A stretch of 64,000 bases of DNA, taken from Aeromicrobium sp. A1-2 (GTDB lineage Bacteria; Actinomycetota; Actinomycetes; Propionibacteriales; Nocardioidaceae). The notes beneath the pieces were generated by a model. It did no database searches. It was given only the letters and a program-made list of their open reading frames with translations, and had not been told where the DNA came from. The stretch is taken from assembly GCF_003443875.1 (NCBI RefSeq), contig NZ_CP027482.1:1426001-1490000 (forward strand), in the 5' to 3' direction. Position 1 is the first letter of the stretch; each line of letters starts with the position of its first letter. Both the position numbers and the translations under genes were made by a program. This document shows, one piece after another, positions 16,853-24,567 of this stretch.

Positions 16853-18388
16853 TCAGATGTCGCGGAAGGTCTCGATCTGCGCACCGAGAGCGTTGAGGCG
16901 CTCGGCCAGGTCCTCGTAGCCGCGGTTGATGACGTAGACGCTGCGGAGCACCGAGGTGCCCTTGGCGGCGAGCATCGCGAGCAGGATCACGACCGCCGGG
17001 CGCAGTGCCGGGGGACAGATCAGCTCGGCGCCGCTCCAGTGTGTCGGGCCTTCGATCAGGACTCGGTGCGGATCGAGCAGCTTGACCTGGGCGCCGAGCT
17101 TGTTGAGCTCGGTCAGATAGATCGCGCGGTTCTCATAGACCCAGTCATGCAGCATCGTCTGGCCCTCGGCCGTCGCCGCGATGACCGCGAAGAATGGCAG
17201 GTTGTCGATGTTGAGGCCCGGGAACGGCATGGGGTGAATCTTGTCGATCGGGGCGTGCAGCGCCGAGGGGTGCGTCGTGATGTCGACAAGCCGGGTGTGG
17301 CCGTTCTCGGCTGGGTACTCGTCGGTGCGGTCGTACTCGAAGCCCATCTCCTCAAGCAGCGCGAGCTCGATCTCCATGAACTCGATCGGGACGCGGCGGA
17401 CCGTGATGCTGGACTTGGTGACGATCGCTGCGGCGATCAGGCTCATCGCCTCGATGGGGTCCTCGCTGGGCGCGTACTCGACATCACAGTTGATGATCGG
17501 CGCACCCGTGACCCGGAGCGTGGTGGTGCCGATGCCCTCGATGCCGACGCCGAGCTTGACCAGAAAGAAGCACAGGTCCTGGACCATGTAGTTGGGGCTG
17601 GCGTTGCGAATCACGGTCACGCCGTCGACCCGCGCGGCCGCGAGCAGGGCGTTCTCCGTGACCGTGTCGCCGCGCTCGGTCAGCACGATCGGCCGCTCCG
17701 GTCCGACTCCGGCGGCCGTGGTCGCGTGATAGCTGCCCTCGGTCGCGACGACCTTGAGTCCGAACGGGCGGAGCGCGGTCATGTGCGGCTCAACCGTGCG
17801 GGTGCCGAGATCACAGCCACCGGCGTACGGCAGCTCGAAGTCGTCATAGCGGTGCATCAGTGGGCCAAGAAACATAATGATGCTGCGGGTGCGGCGAGCG
17901 GCATCGGCGTCCATCGCGTCCAGGTCGAGCTCGGCCGGGACGACCAGCTCAAGGTCGTTTTCGTCGTTGAGCCACGTGGCCTTGACCCCGATCGAGGTCA
18001 ACACCTCGAGAAGGCGGTTGACCTCCTCAATACGGGCGACCTTGCGCAGGGTTGTGGTGCCAGCGTTGAGCAGCGACGCGCACAGCAGGGCGACGCCGGC
18101 GTTCTTGCTGGACTTGACGTCGATCGCGCCCGAGAGCTTGGTGCCGCCGGCGACCCGCAGGTGGCTGGGGCCGGAGGTGCCGACCGTCACAAGTTCCGAG
18201 TCGAGCGCGCTGCCGATGCGGGCCAACATGTCCAGCGTCAAGTTCTGCTGCCCCTTCTCGATGCGGTTGATGGCACTCTGGCTCGTCTTGAGCTCGACGG
18301 CCAGCTCGGCCTGGGTCAGGCCACTGTGCTGACGAGCGTCACGGATGAGTGCCCCGATGCGGGCCAGGTAGTCGTCACGAACAGTCAT
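16853..18388 (-). CDS. MurA-family enolpyruvyl transferase fused to an N-terminal XRE HTH domain
   Basis: A 511-residue fusion. Residues 10-63 form an XRE/Cro-type helix-turn-helix (GLTQAELAVELKTSQSAINRIEKG). From about residue 75 the protein is a full UDP-N-acetylglucosamine 1-carboxyvinyltransferase: Lys-Asn of SSKNAGV (residues 94-99), the active-site loop with Cys192 in AGGCDLGTRTVEPH, and the late Asp in GLNIDNLP. The enzyme family performs the first committed step of peptidoglycan synthesis. Key residues are retained, although the loop differs from canonical MurA (Glu in place of Asp before Pro-His). I recall the same architecture in other actinobacteria. A 20-bp palindrome lies just upstream, suggesting autoregulation. 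AAGGTG gives the start a good ribosome site. Confidence 0.88.
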   Translation of the reverse strand: MTVRDDYLARIGALIRDARQHSGLTQAELAVELKTSQSAINRIEKGQQNLTLDMLARIGSALDSELVTVGTSGPSHLRVAGGTKLSGAIDVKSSKNAGVALLCASLLNAGTTTLRKVARIEEVNRLLEVLTSIGVKATWLNDENDLELVVPAELDLDAMDADAARRTRSIIMFLGPLMHRYDDFELPYAGGCDLGTRTVEPHMTALRPFGLKVVATEGSYHATTAAGVGPERPIVLTERGDTVTENALLAAARVDGVTVIRNASPNYMVQDLCFFLVKLGVGIEGIGTTTLRVTGAPIINCDVEYAPSEDPIEAMSLIAAAIVTKSSITVRRVPIEFMEIELALLEEMGFEYDRTDEYPAENGHTRLVDITTHPSALHAPIDKIHPMPFPGLNIDNLPFFAVIAATAEGQTMLHDWVYENRAIYLTELNKLGAQVKLLDPHRVLIEGPTHWSGAELICPPALRPAVVILLAMLAAKGTSVLRSVYVINRGYEDLAERLNALGAQIETFRDI

Positions 18389-18397
18389 GATTTCACC

Positions 18398-18417
18398 TTA
18401 TCTCAGATATGAGATAA
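18398..18417 (-). promoter_or_regulatory. perfect 20-bp palindromic operator in front of the HTH-MurA gene
   Basis: On the minus strand the site reads TTATCTCA, a 4-base spacer TATC, then TGAGATAA. It is an exact 8-4-8 inverted repeat, strikingly AT-rich against its surroundings. It ends 9 bases before the ATG, next to the ribosome site, in the untranslated leader or over the promoter. The obvious candidate ligand is the HTH domain of the downstream protein itself; that is an inference. Confidence 0.62.
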
Positions 18418-18464
18418 CTCAATTGTCGCGGTTTGCCGCCGTGACGGGTGACCCGCGAGCGGTT

Positions 18465-19109
18465 TCAGACCGTCATGCGATCGCCCTGGCCGAGCTTTCG
18501 GGCGTCCTCGACATCGCCGAAGTTGCCGACGTGCTGCCAGTAGATGCCGTACGCGGCCTCGGCGATCGTGCAGTCGTGGATCGGGAAGACCGTCGTCGGC
18601 GCGACCCGGCGGACGAAGTCGACCGTCTCGCTGATCTTGCCCCACGGCGCGGCAAGGGGGAGTGCGAGCACCTGCACGCCGTCGGGGACGTACTCATAGG
18701 TGTCGCCGGGGTGGAACAGCACGGGCTCACCCTCCGCGTGCAACGTCACACCGACGTTGGCGACCCGCGGCATCTCGGGCACGATGACGGCATGCTGCGC
18801 ACCGACGCCTCGCACCGTGAGGCCGCTGACGATGGTTTCGAGACCGTCGGAGTTCATGGTCCACGCGCCGAAGTCGACCAGCGAAGCGGTCTCGGGATCG
18901 CACAGCAGCAGTGCGTCGGGGTTGTGCTCCACGAGCCGCGTGGCCCGCACTCGATCGAGGTGGTCGGGGTGCTGATGGGTCACGATGATCGCGTCCAGCT
19001 CGACGAGCTCGAACGTCGCATCGAGGCTGAAGGTGCCGGGATCGATCAGGATCCGGGTGTCGGCCGCTTCGACGAGGATCGCGGCGTGACCGAAACGGGT
19101 GATCTGCAT
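18465..19109 (-). CDS. MBL-fold metal-dependent hydrolase (UlaG-like)
   Basis: A 214-residue metallo-beta-lactamase-fold protein. The metal-binding motif THQHPDHLD (HxHxDH) is near residue 60, FHPGDTYEY gives the next ligands and FPIHDCTIAEAAY the last His. It resembles the small UlaG-type hydrolases whose substrates are usually unknown. ATG 19109 is preferred over ATG 19118 because GGGAG lies at ribosome-site distance from it. No signal peptide, so cytoplasmic. Confidence 0.85.
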   Translation of the reverse strand: MQITRFGHAAILVEAADTRILIDPGTFSLDATFELVELDAIIVTHQHPDHLDRVRATRLVEHNPDALLLCDPETASLVDFGAWTMNSDGLETIVSGLTVRGVGAQHAVIVPEMPRVANVGVTLHAEGEPVLFHPGDTYEYVPDGVQVLALPLAAPWGKISETVDFVRRVAPTTVFPIHDCTIAEAAYGIYWQHVGNFGDVEDARKLGQGDRMTV

Positions 19110-19165
19110 GACTCCCATCTTGCACCTGCACCCAGCAGCGGGTCGATCGGCGTCGAACAACCTGC

Positions 19166-20065
19166 ATGGGACTGACCGCCGACCTCACGGCTCTGATGAT
19201 GCAGGCGACGGCACGGTTCACCGTCCAGCACGGAGCCGCGTTGCAGTACGCCGGGCAGGACCTGCCGAAGCCGGTCTCGCACCGGGTCCGGACGCGTCAC
19301 GGCCGCGTCAAGGTCGACCTCTACCTGCCGCCGGCACCGGCTTCGGGAGCGGTTCCGGCGTACGTCCACCTTCATGGCGGCGGATTCATCATGCGGTATC
19401 CGCGGATGGACGACTTCTTCTGCCGCTTCGTGGTCGCCACGGTGGGAGTTGCCGTGGTGAACGTCGACTACGACGTGGCACCGCAGGCTCGCTACCCGGT
19501 CGCCCAGGAGCAGGCGCACGATGTGTTCGTCTGGCTGACCGAGCACGGATCGGACTGGGGCATCGACGGTGGGAACCTCGCGATCGGCGGATTCAGCGCG
19601 GGGGGAAACCTGGCCGCATCTGCCTGTCTGCAGATCCGGGACCGTGGCGGCATCGCTCCGCGGCTCCAGCTGCTCGGAGTGCCATCGCTCGACGTCGCCG
19701 GCGACGCTGCGGCCAAGACGTCGACCACAGCGCACCCCATGGTCGGGCCGGGACTGCTCAGGCTGGTGCGCGCGACGTACTTCAAGGACGTCGGGCGCCG
19801 CTCCGAGCCGTACGCCTCTCCGTTGCTGGCCAGCGACCTGACCGGTGTCGCGCCTGCGGTCGTCGTCACGGCAGAGCACGACTCGCTGCGGGCCGAGGGC
19901 GACGCGTACGCCGCAGCGCTCGATCGCGCGGGGCTCCTGACCGAGCACATCGTGGTGCCGGGTCGTGACCACTACTTCCTGGATCCCGACGCCCCAGCCC
20001 AGGCGCGCGACCTGATGCGCCGGATGGCCGATCGGCTCCGGGAGGCGCTGCGACCCGTCGGGTGA
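19166..20065 (+). CDS. alpha/beta hydrolase, hormone-sensitive-lipase type esterase
   Basis: A 299-residue esterase of the HSL/bacterial family IV type. The oxyanion motif HGGGF is at about residue 70, the nucleophile Ser sits in GGFSAGGN near residue 144, the acid Asp in TAEHDSLR and the His in GRDHYF near the C-terminus. It should hydrolyse short or medium-chain carboxylic esters. It is divergent from the MBL-fold gene and converges tightly with the DUF2630 gene, with one base between the stops. Confidence 0.88.
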   Translation: MGLTADLTALMMQATARFTVQHGAALQYAGQDLPKPVSHRVRTRHGRVKVDLYLPPAPASGAVPAYVHLHGGGFIMRYPRMDDFFCRFVVATVGVAVVNVDYDVAPQARYPVAQEQAHDVFVWLTEHGSDWGIDGGNLAIGGFSAGGNLAASACLQIRDRGGIAPRLQLLGVPSLDVAGDAAAKTSTTAHPMVGPGLLRLVRATYFKDVGRRSEPYASPLLASDLTGVAPAVVVTAEHDSLRAEGDAYAAALDRAGLLTEHIVVPGRDHYFLDPDAPAQARDLMRRMADRLREALRPVG

Positions 20066-20066
20066 G

Positions 20067-20315
20067 TCAGCCGAGATACTTCTCCACGACGTCCGGAGTG
20101 CGCTCGGCGGCGTCATCGGGGGACTCGCCGTACTGCCGCTTCGCGCTGCGCTGGCGCAGCAGGTCCCAGGCCTGGTCCAGCTCGACCTCGAGCCGGCGGA
20201 GCCGCTCGTGCTCCTCGGACGGTTTCACCTCGTGCCGGGCCAGCCGCTCGCGCAGCGCCTTTTCCTCTGCAACGAGTGCGGAAATGTGCTCGTGGATACC
20301 CTGATCTGTCGTCAT
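20067..20315 (-). CDS. DUF2630-family small helical protein
   Basis: An 82-residue soluble protein, almost entirely charged helix: HEHISALVAEEKALRERL, then a Glu/Arg-rich segment ending in QAWDLLRQRSAKR. This matches DUF2630, a conserved actinobacterial family of unknown function with the layout of a short coiled coil. The start ATG has a TAGACT -10 element 6 bases upstream. No functional clue from neighbours. Confidence 0.8.
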   Translation of the reverse strand: MTTDQGIHEHISALVAEEKALRERLARHEVKPSEEHERLRRLEVELDQAWDLLRQRSAKRQYGESPDDAAERTPDVVEKYLG

Positions 20316-20321
20316 GGCAGG

Positions 20322-20327
20322 AGTCTA
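20322..20327 (-). promoter_or_regulatory. -10 element TAGACT, leaderless promoter of the DUF2630 gene
   Basis: On the minus strand TAGACT ends 6 bases before the ATG at 20315. Confidence 0.45.
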
Positions 20328-20359
20328 CGACCGCCGAACCGGTCGGCACAGAGTCGTCT

Positions 20360-21574
20360 TCAGGCGCCAGGCAGCTTCGCGACATCGGGTTCGTCGGTCC
20401 CGAAGTAGCGGAACATCACAGTGTCCCGCGCGCTTGCCGCGCTGCGGTGCAGGCTCCGCTCACCCCATGCCGTTCGACCCAAAACGTGGTGACGCACGAC
20501 GTTGAGCGGGACGATGCCCAGCGCGGCCCAAGGGAGCCGAACCGGCAGGCCCAGGTCACGCATGCCCTGCTTGCCGAGGAACAGCCGCAGCATGCTGAGC
20601 AGTCGCGCGCGGGTCCACGCACGACCGAGCCGGGGGAGCCGGGCGAAGTGGAGCGTGCTCTGGGCATCCAGGATGCCTCGGGCCAGCTCGGCGCCGGCCG
20701 GCGTGACATCGGCCTGCGCCAGGAGGACGTGATAGCTGAACCGGTGCTGCTCGCGCTCGGTGTCAAACAGCCAGTCCTCGTCGACGCCCATCAGCCATCC
20801 GACGTACTTCCACAGGTGCATGACCGCACGGGAGTCATCACGTGTCACCCGCACACCGAGGGCGCGGACGCCGAGCAGGAGTGCGCCGTTGAACAGGCCC
20901 AGGGTCGCGGCCTGGTCGGAGCGGTTGATCGGCAGGCCCCACGTCTGCGTGTCCCACCTGTCCTTGGCCTCGAAGTGGTGGTTGACCATCGCGTGCATCA
21001 GCCGAACGTGCACCGTGAGCGCGAAGGCCTCGCCGCCACGGCGCATCGAGTCGTGCTCGGAGACTGCGACGCCCCACTTCTGGGTCTCGCCGAGCCGGCG
21101 CATCGTGCTGTTGCCGGCCAGCGCTCCGGTCGCGATCAGCAAGTCGCTGGGGCCCCCGAATCGGTAGCCGCCGAGCAGCGACAGCTGGAGCAGGACGTCG
21201 GCGGCGTTCTTGCCGTAGCGGCGGTACGCCCTGGCTCCCCGGTTCACCAGGTCGAAGTCGACCCAGTCCGGCACGGCGTCGACCACCGCGAAGAAGTCAC
21301 GCAGCGCTGGGGGAGCGCCCCCGACGGAGTCGATGCCACCCGCCAGCGCCTGCTGGAACTGACGCATCGTGGGGCTGTTGCCGTCCTTGGCGCGCATCGC
21401 CTGTACCAGCGCGGCACCCACCTCGTCACGCTGCATGAATCGGCGGCCGATCTGGTCGAGCAGGTCGTCGTCCACGGCTCCCACACGGCCGACGACCCTG
21501 AGGACCCGGCCGATCTTGGCGCCGCGCTCCTCACCGGAGCGGAAACGAGTGGGTGGTTGCAGGTCGATTGTCAC
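20360..21574 (-). CDS. MpaB/DUF2236-family oxygenase-like protein
   Basis: A 404-residue helical protein of the oxygenase MpaB (DUF2236, latex-clearing-protein-like) family, many members of which bind haem b. The segment VRLMHAMVNHHFE in the middle and KYVGWLMGVDEDWLFDT towards the C-terminus match the family's His-containing core. The GTG start at 21574 gives the shortest frame clear of the divergent tetR regulatory region. A CACTCT element lies 6 bases upstream of it. Divergent from a TetR regulator with a palindrome between the genes, so probably its target. Substrate unknown. Confidence 0.75.
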   Translation of the reverse strand: MTIDLQPPTRFRSGEERGAKIGRVLRVVGRVGAVDDDLLDQIGRRFMQRDEVGAALVQAMRAKDGNSPTMRQFQQALAGGIDSVGGAPPALRDFFAVVDAVPDWVDFDLVNRGARAYRRYGKNAADVLLQLSLLGGYRFGGPSDLLIATGALAGNSTMRRLGETQKWGVAVSEHDSMRRGGEAFALTVHVRLMHAMVNHHFEAKDRWDTQTWGLPINRSDQAATLGLFNGALLLGVRALGVRVTRDDSRAVMHLWKYVGWLMGVDEDWLFDTEREQHRFSYHVLLAQADVTPAGAELARGILDAQSTLHFARLPRLGRAWTRARLLSMLRLFLGKQGMRDLGLPVRLPWAALGIVPLNVVRHHVLGRTAWGERSLHRSAASARDTVMFRYFGTDEPDVAKLPGA

Positions 21575-21589
21575 GCCGTGAGAGTGACA

Positions 21590-21603
21590 CGAGCAATTGC
21601 TCG
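21590..21603. promoter_or_regulatory. perfect 14-bp palindrome, candidate TetR operator
   Basis: CGAGCAATTGCTCG is fully self-complementary and sits between the divergent mpaB-like and tetR genes. It lies 2 bases upstream of the tetR -10 element TACAAT (21606-21611), which in turn is 7 bases from the tetR ATG. A repressor bound here would cover both promoters. Confidence 0.6.
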
Positions 21604-21618
21604 CATACAATTCGCGTC

Positions 21619-22248
21619 ATGGCTCGCCCTCGTACGCCCCCCGAACTGCGTCGCACACCGCAGCAGGACCGCTCCCGGATGATGGTCGAGCGGATCATCG
21701 CCGCGGGCCAGACAGTTCTGCTGCGCGACGGCTATGAGAAGGCGTCGACCAACCGGGTGGCACAGGAGGCCGGCATCAGTCCGGGCTCGCTGTACCAGTA
21801 CTTCCCTGACAAGGACTCGATCCTGAACGCTGTGATCGACCGCTATTCCGATGAATTGTCGGCCAGGCTGACCAAGGTCCTGGCCGATCGGCTCGATCTG
21901 CCGGGGCCCGAGCTCGTCCGCGCAACCCTGGAGGGACTGCTGGAGGCGCTGGCCGAGAACGTGGAGTTCCTGCGGCTGGTCGTGGAGCAGCTGCCTCGTG
22001 CTCAGTTCGGCGACAAGGCCGCCGCCACGGAACAACGAGTCAGCGATCTGGTGTCGACGTACTTGGTGCTGCAGCCCTCCGCGCGGGTGCAGGACCCCGC
22101 GGCTGCGGCCTGGCTCCTGGTCCGGCTCGTGGAGCATGTGACGGTGCAGTACGTGCTGGAACGGCCTGCTATCGCAGAGCATCTATTCATCGACGAGCTC
22201 ACCAGGATTGTCACGTCGTACCTCGGGCCCACGACCAGGCCGCGGTAG
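21619..22248 (+). CDS. TetR-family transcriptional regulator
   Basis: A 209-residue regulator. The HTH lies at about residues 20-65 and contains ASTNRVAQEAGISPGSLYQYFPDK, the standard TetR DNA-recognition helix. The C-terminal ligand-binding region is helical (EGLLEALAENVEFLRLVVEQLP). ATG 21619 is chosen because TACAAT is 7 bases upstream, indicating a leaderless transcript; upstream in-frame codons would run through the operator. It probably controls itself and the divergent MpaB-like gene. Confidence 0.88.
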   Translation: MARPRTPPELRRTPQQDRSRMMVERIIAAGQTVLLRDGYEKASTNRVAQEAGISPGSLYQYFPDKDSILNAVIDRYSDELSARLTKVLADRLDLPGPELVRATLEGLLEALAENVEFLRLVVEQLPRAQFGDKAAATEQRVSDLVSTYLVLQPSARVQDPAAAAWLLVRLVEHVTVQYVLERPAIAEHLFIDELTRIVTSYLGPTTRPR

Positions 22249-22258
22249 GCGAACGAAT

Positions 22259-22273
22259 GCGAGCAGTGCTCGC
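22259..22273 (+). repeat. inverted repeat related to the tetR operator, possible terminator
   Basis: GCGAGCA, one central G, TGCTCGC: a 7-1-7 inverted repeat sharing CGAGCA/TGCTCG with the palindrome upstream of tetR, but with a one-base instead of two-base centre. It lies between the tetR stop and the stop of the convergent membrane-protein gene, where a terminator is also expected. Confidence 0.45.
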
Positions 22274-22290
22274 GAACGGCGGTCGGTAAG

Positions 22291-22944
22291 TCAGGCAGGC
22301 GCGGGCGCGGTGACGCGCGGTTCGAGCTGCGGCGCAGCCGAGGCGAACCGGCCCCGTTGCCACATGCCGTGCACCACGAACGCCGCGACGATCGTCCCGA
22401 TCGTGCCGAGTGCGAGGTCGCCCAGGGTGTCGGTGTAGGCACCTCGACGCTCCGAGGACTTGCTGATGAAGGCGAAGTACTCGGCCATCTCCCAGCTGAC
22501 GGCGGCCGTGACACCGAAGGCCAGCGCACGCTCGAGCGTGGCGGAGAGCGTCGCGCTGCGGTGCAGGGTCAGGAGGATCACACCCGCGGTGAGCAGGCCG
22601 GTGTTCATGAAGTGCATCCAGTCGTCGAACCAGGAGATCGTGTCGTACAGGTTCATCCGGTTGCCGAGGGTGTCGGTGAAGCAGGTGACTGTCACGAGGA
22701 GGTCGGCGACCCACGGGAACGACGCGCGATCGCGCCAGAACGTGTACCAGAGCGCCGGAATCGTGAACGCCAGCAGGGGATAGGTGACGGCACGCAGCCC
22801 GGCAGCCTTCTCCTTCATGTTCCCCAGATCAGGGAACAGCAGCGCCGTCACCAGCAGCAGGATCAGCAAGGCTTTGGCGCTCAGGTCGAGGCTACGAACC
22901 ACGGGGGGAGCGACGTGACGTGTCGCCACCTCCGAGTCAGTCAT
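22291..22944 (-). CDS. DUF2238-like integral membrane protein
   Basis: A 217-residue protein with about six hydrophobic helices. The conserved-looking segment DTLGNRMNLYDTISWFDDWMH and a later RRGAYTDTLGDLALG resemble the DUF2238/YjdF-type family, whose function is unknown. The repeated DTLG flanking two membrane segments suggests a two-fold arrangement around polar residues in the membrane. The ATG at 22944 has TACCGT 6 bases upstream. Converges with tetR. Confidence 0.65.
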   Translation of the reverse strand: MTDSEVATRHVAPPVVRSLDLSAKALLILLLVTALLFPDLGNMKEKAAGLRAVTYPLLAFTIPALWYTFWRDRASFPWVADLLVTVTCFTDTLGNRMNLYDTISWFDDWMHFMNTGLLTAGVILLTLHRSATLSATLERALAFGVTAAVSWEMAEYFAFISKSSERRGAYTDTLGDLALGTIGTIVAAFVVHGMWQRGRFASAAPQLEPRVTAPAPA

Positions 22945-22950
22945 GCGCCC

Positions 22951-22956
22951 ACGGTA
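22951..22956 (-). promoter_or_regulatory. -10 element TACCGT, leaderless promoter of the DUF2238-like gene
   Basis: On the minus strand TACCGT ends 6 bases before the ATG at 22944. Confidence 0.45.
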
Positions 22957-23097
22957 CTTGCCGAGGGTGGGTCATTGCACAATCGCGGGGGTGCCCAGCC
23001 GCTTTCGGTACGCCCGGCTCGCCGGGCGACTTGCGTTCCGTGGCAGGTCTGGCAGTGTGGATGTTTGGCCACGTCACTGACGAACAGGAGAACGACC

Positions 23098-23385
23098 ATG
23101 CTCACCCTGACCGACAATGCAGCCGACATCGTGAAGAAGATCAGCGAAGGCGTCGCAGACCCGGAGCAGTCCGGACTTCGCATCAGCGAGGCCGAGGACG
23201 GCACCGAGGCCGGTCTCACGCTCGCCCCGGTCGAGTCGCCCGAGCCGGGAGACCAGGTCGTCGACGCCGACGGCGCACGCGTCTTCCTGGACAAGGCTGC
23301 CGCCGAGCTCCTTGGTGACAAGGTGCTCGACGCGCAGGTCGACCCCGACGGATCCGTCCAGTTCGGACTCGGCCAGCAGGCCTAG
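23098..23385 (+). CDS. HesB/IscA-like fold protein lacking cysteines
   Basis: A 95-residue protein that follows the IscA/HesB pattern: LTDNAADIVKKI at the start, then GLRISEAEDGTEAG and VFLDKAAAELLGDKVLDAQ. A-type iron-sulfur carriers need three conserved cysteines, and this protein contains none, so it cannot bind a cluster in the usual way. Similar Cys-free proteins are annotated in actinobacteria, sometimes misleadingly as adhesins. ATG 23098 follows an AGGAGAAC ribosome site. A strong hairpin terminator follows the gene. Confidence 0.72.
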   Translation: MLTLTDNAADIVKKISEGVADPEQSGLRISEAEDGTEAGLTLAPVESPEPGDQVVDADGARVFLDKAAAELLGDKVLDAQVDPDGSVQFGLGQQA

Positions 23386-23400
23386 TACCACCGCTTCACT

Positions 23401-23443
23401 GACCGCCCCGGATGTACGCCACGTGCGTACGTCCGGGGCGGTC
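23401..23443 (+). terminator. long hairpin terminator after the HesB-like gene
   Basis: A 12-bp perfect GC-rich stem is extended by one G-T pair and six more pairs around a 5-base loop, 19 pairs in all. It starts 15 bases after the stop at 23385. The downstream minus-strand methyltransferase gene ends at 23487, so it may serve both directions. Confidence 0.75.
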
Positions 23444-23486
23444 CAGTGTTTCCGGGCTATGCAGGGAGCAGAACGGCGCCGCCGTT

Positions 23487-24083
23487 CTAGCGAGCGGGGC
23501 TGGTGATGATGTAGCGGTCGTCCTGGATCGATCGTCCCCAGTACACCGGGTCGGCGAGCCGGGTGAGGTCCGCGGTGCGTCCAGTAGCCCCGACCAGCGA
23601 GACGGACTGGTCGGAGGACAGGCCGGCATCGTTGGACCACCGGCCCTCCACGAGCAGCATGATCCCGCCGGGCTTCAGCAGGCCGACCCATCTGGTCAAC
23701 GCGATCGACGGGTCGGGCATGGCCCACAGCACGTGGCGACAGAGCACCACGTCGTACGCCCCGGCAGCGAGCGGTGGCTGGTACGCGTCACCGAGGACGA
23801 ATCGGACATCGGGCCTGTCACCCAGCTTTGCCTCCGCTCGTTCGAGCATCCTGGGGGAGAAGTCGACACCGTCGACCTGATAGCCCTCGTCGGCGAGCAG
23901 CAACGACAACGTGCCGGTCCCACAGCCCAGATCGGCGACCGCGGCCGGGGCTTGGGGGAGCCGGTCCAGCAACAACTGCCGCCAGGCCTGGCGCACGGCC
24001 GGATCGAGCAACCCGTGGTCGGCAGGCTCGTCGAAGGCGTCGGCCTCGGCATCCCAGGTCCTGATCTCGGCATCAGTTGGCAT
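23487..24083 (-). CDS. class I SAM-dependent methyltransferase
   Basis: A 198-residue Rossmann-fold methyltransferase. The SAM-binding motif I is VADLGCGTGTLSLLLA at about residue 48, motif II DGVDFSP at about 72, and LLKPGGIMLLVEGRW is the motif after the catalytic region. The substrate cannot be predicted. ATG 24083 has TACGTT 7 bases upstream, indicating a leaderless message. Confidence 0.85.
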   Translation of the reverse strand: MPTDAEIRTWDAEADAFDEPADHGLLDPAVRQAWRQLLLDRLPQAPAAVADLGCGTGTLSLLLADEGYQVDGVDFSPRMLERAEAKLGDRPDVRFVLGDAYQPPLAAGAYDVVLCRHVLWAMPDPSIALTRWVGLLKPGGIMLLVEGRWSNDAGLSSDQSVSLVGATGRTADLTRLADPVYWGRSIQDDRYIITSPAR

Positions 24084-24090
24084 GCACTCG

Positions 24091-24096
24091 AACGTA
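24091..24096 (-). promoter_or_regulatory. -10 element TACGTT, leaderless promoter of the methyltransferase gene
   Basis: On the minus strand TACGTT ends 7 bases before the ATG at 24083. Confidence 0.38.
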
Positions 24097-24116
24097 CGTG
24101 TCCGGTCTGCGACGGT

Positions 24117-24487
24117 TCAACCCTCGTGATCGGGTCGGACGAGCTCGGCCATCGCTGCCTCCACGGCCTCGGCGGCAGTGCCAGAATCAACTGAGGCGGT
24201 GTCGATCACGAGGCGGCCGCGGCTCCACGGTTCGTATTCGCGAGCACTGATCTCGTCCCAGGTCGGGCGCGACCCGCCAGGTAGCCGGGCGGCGACTCCC
24301 AACCGTTCGTGGTCTCGTGGACGCCTTCTGACGCAGCAATCGCCGCCTCGAGCGTGTCCACCCGGACGTATGCGGCTCGTCGGTGCGACGCCACGAGTCG
24401 GGAAACTGTCGTGTTGTCGGTCGCCGGCAATCCGCCGATGGAGATGAGTACCGGTCGCGGGCAGGTCGATGTGGCAGGTTCGTCCAT
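24117..24487 (-). pseudogene. decayed P-loop kinase (AAA/adenylylsulfate-kinase-like) with internal deletion
   Basis: Two pieces of one family survive in different frames. The N-terminal piece (24487 down to about 24270) reads ISIGGLPATDNTTVSRLVA, where family members have a P-loop of the form GLPGTGKTT, so the catalytic Lys is lost; it continues YVRVDTLEAAIA as in relatives. The C-terminal piece, in the next frame, reads RPTWDEISAREYEPW and LVIDTA, the family's tail. About 70-80 residues expected between them are missing and the junction near 24270 is out of frame. I conclude it is dead. It lies 80 bases from the putative dif site. Confidence 0.7.
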
Positions 24488-24567
24488 GCCGAAACACTAC
24501 GGCGCCGATGAACCCGTACAACTAGGTGTTTCAGCCCCGTTGCCTCCGCTTTCCGGCTCACCGCTGA

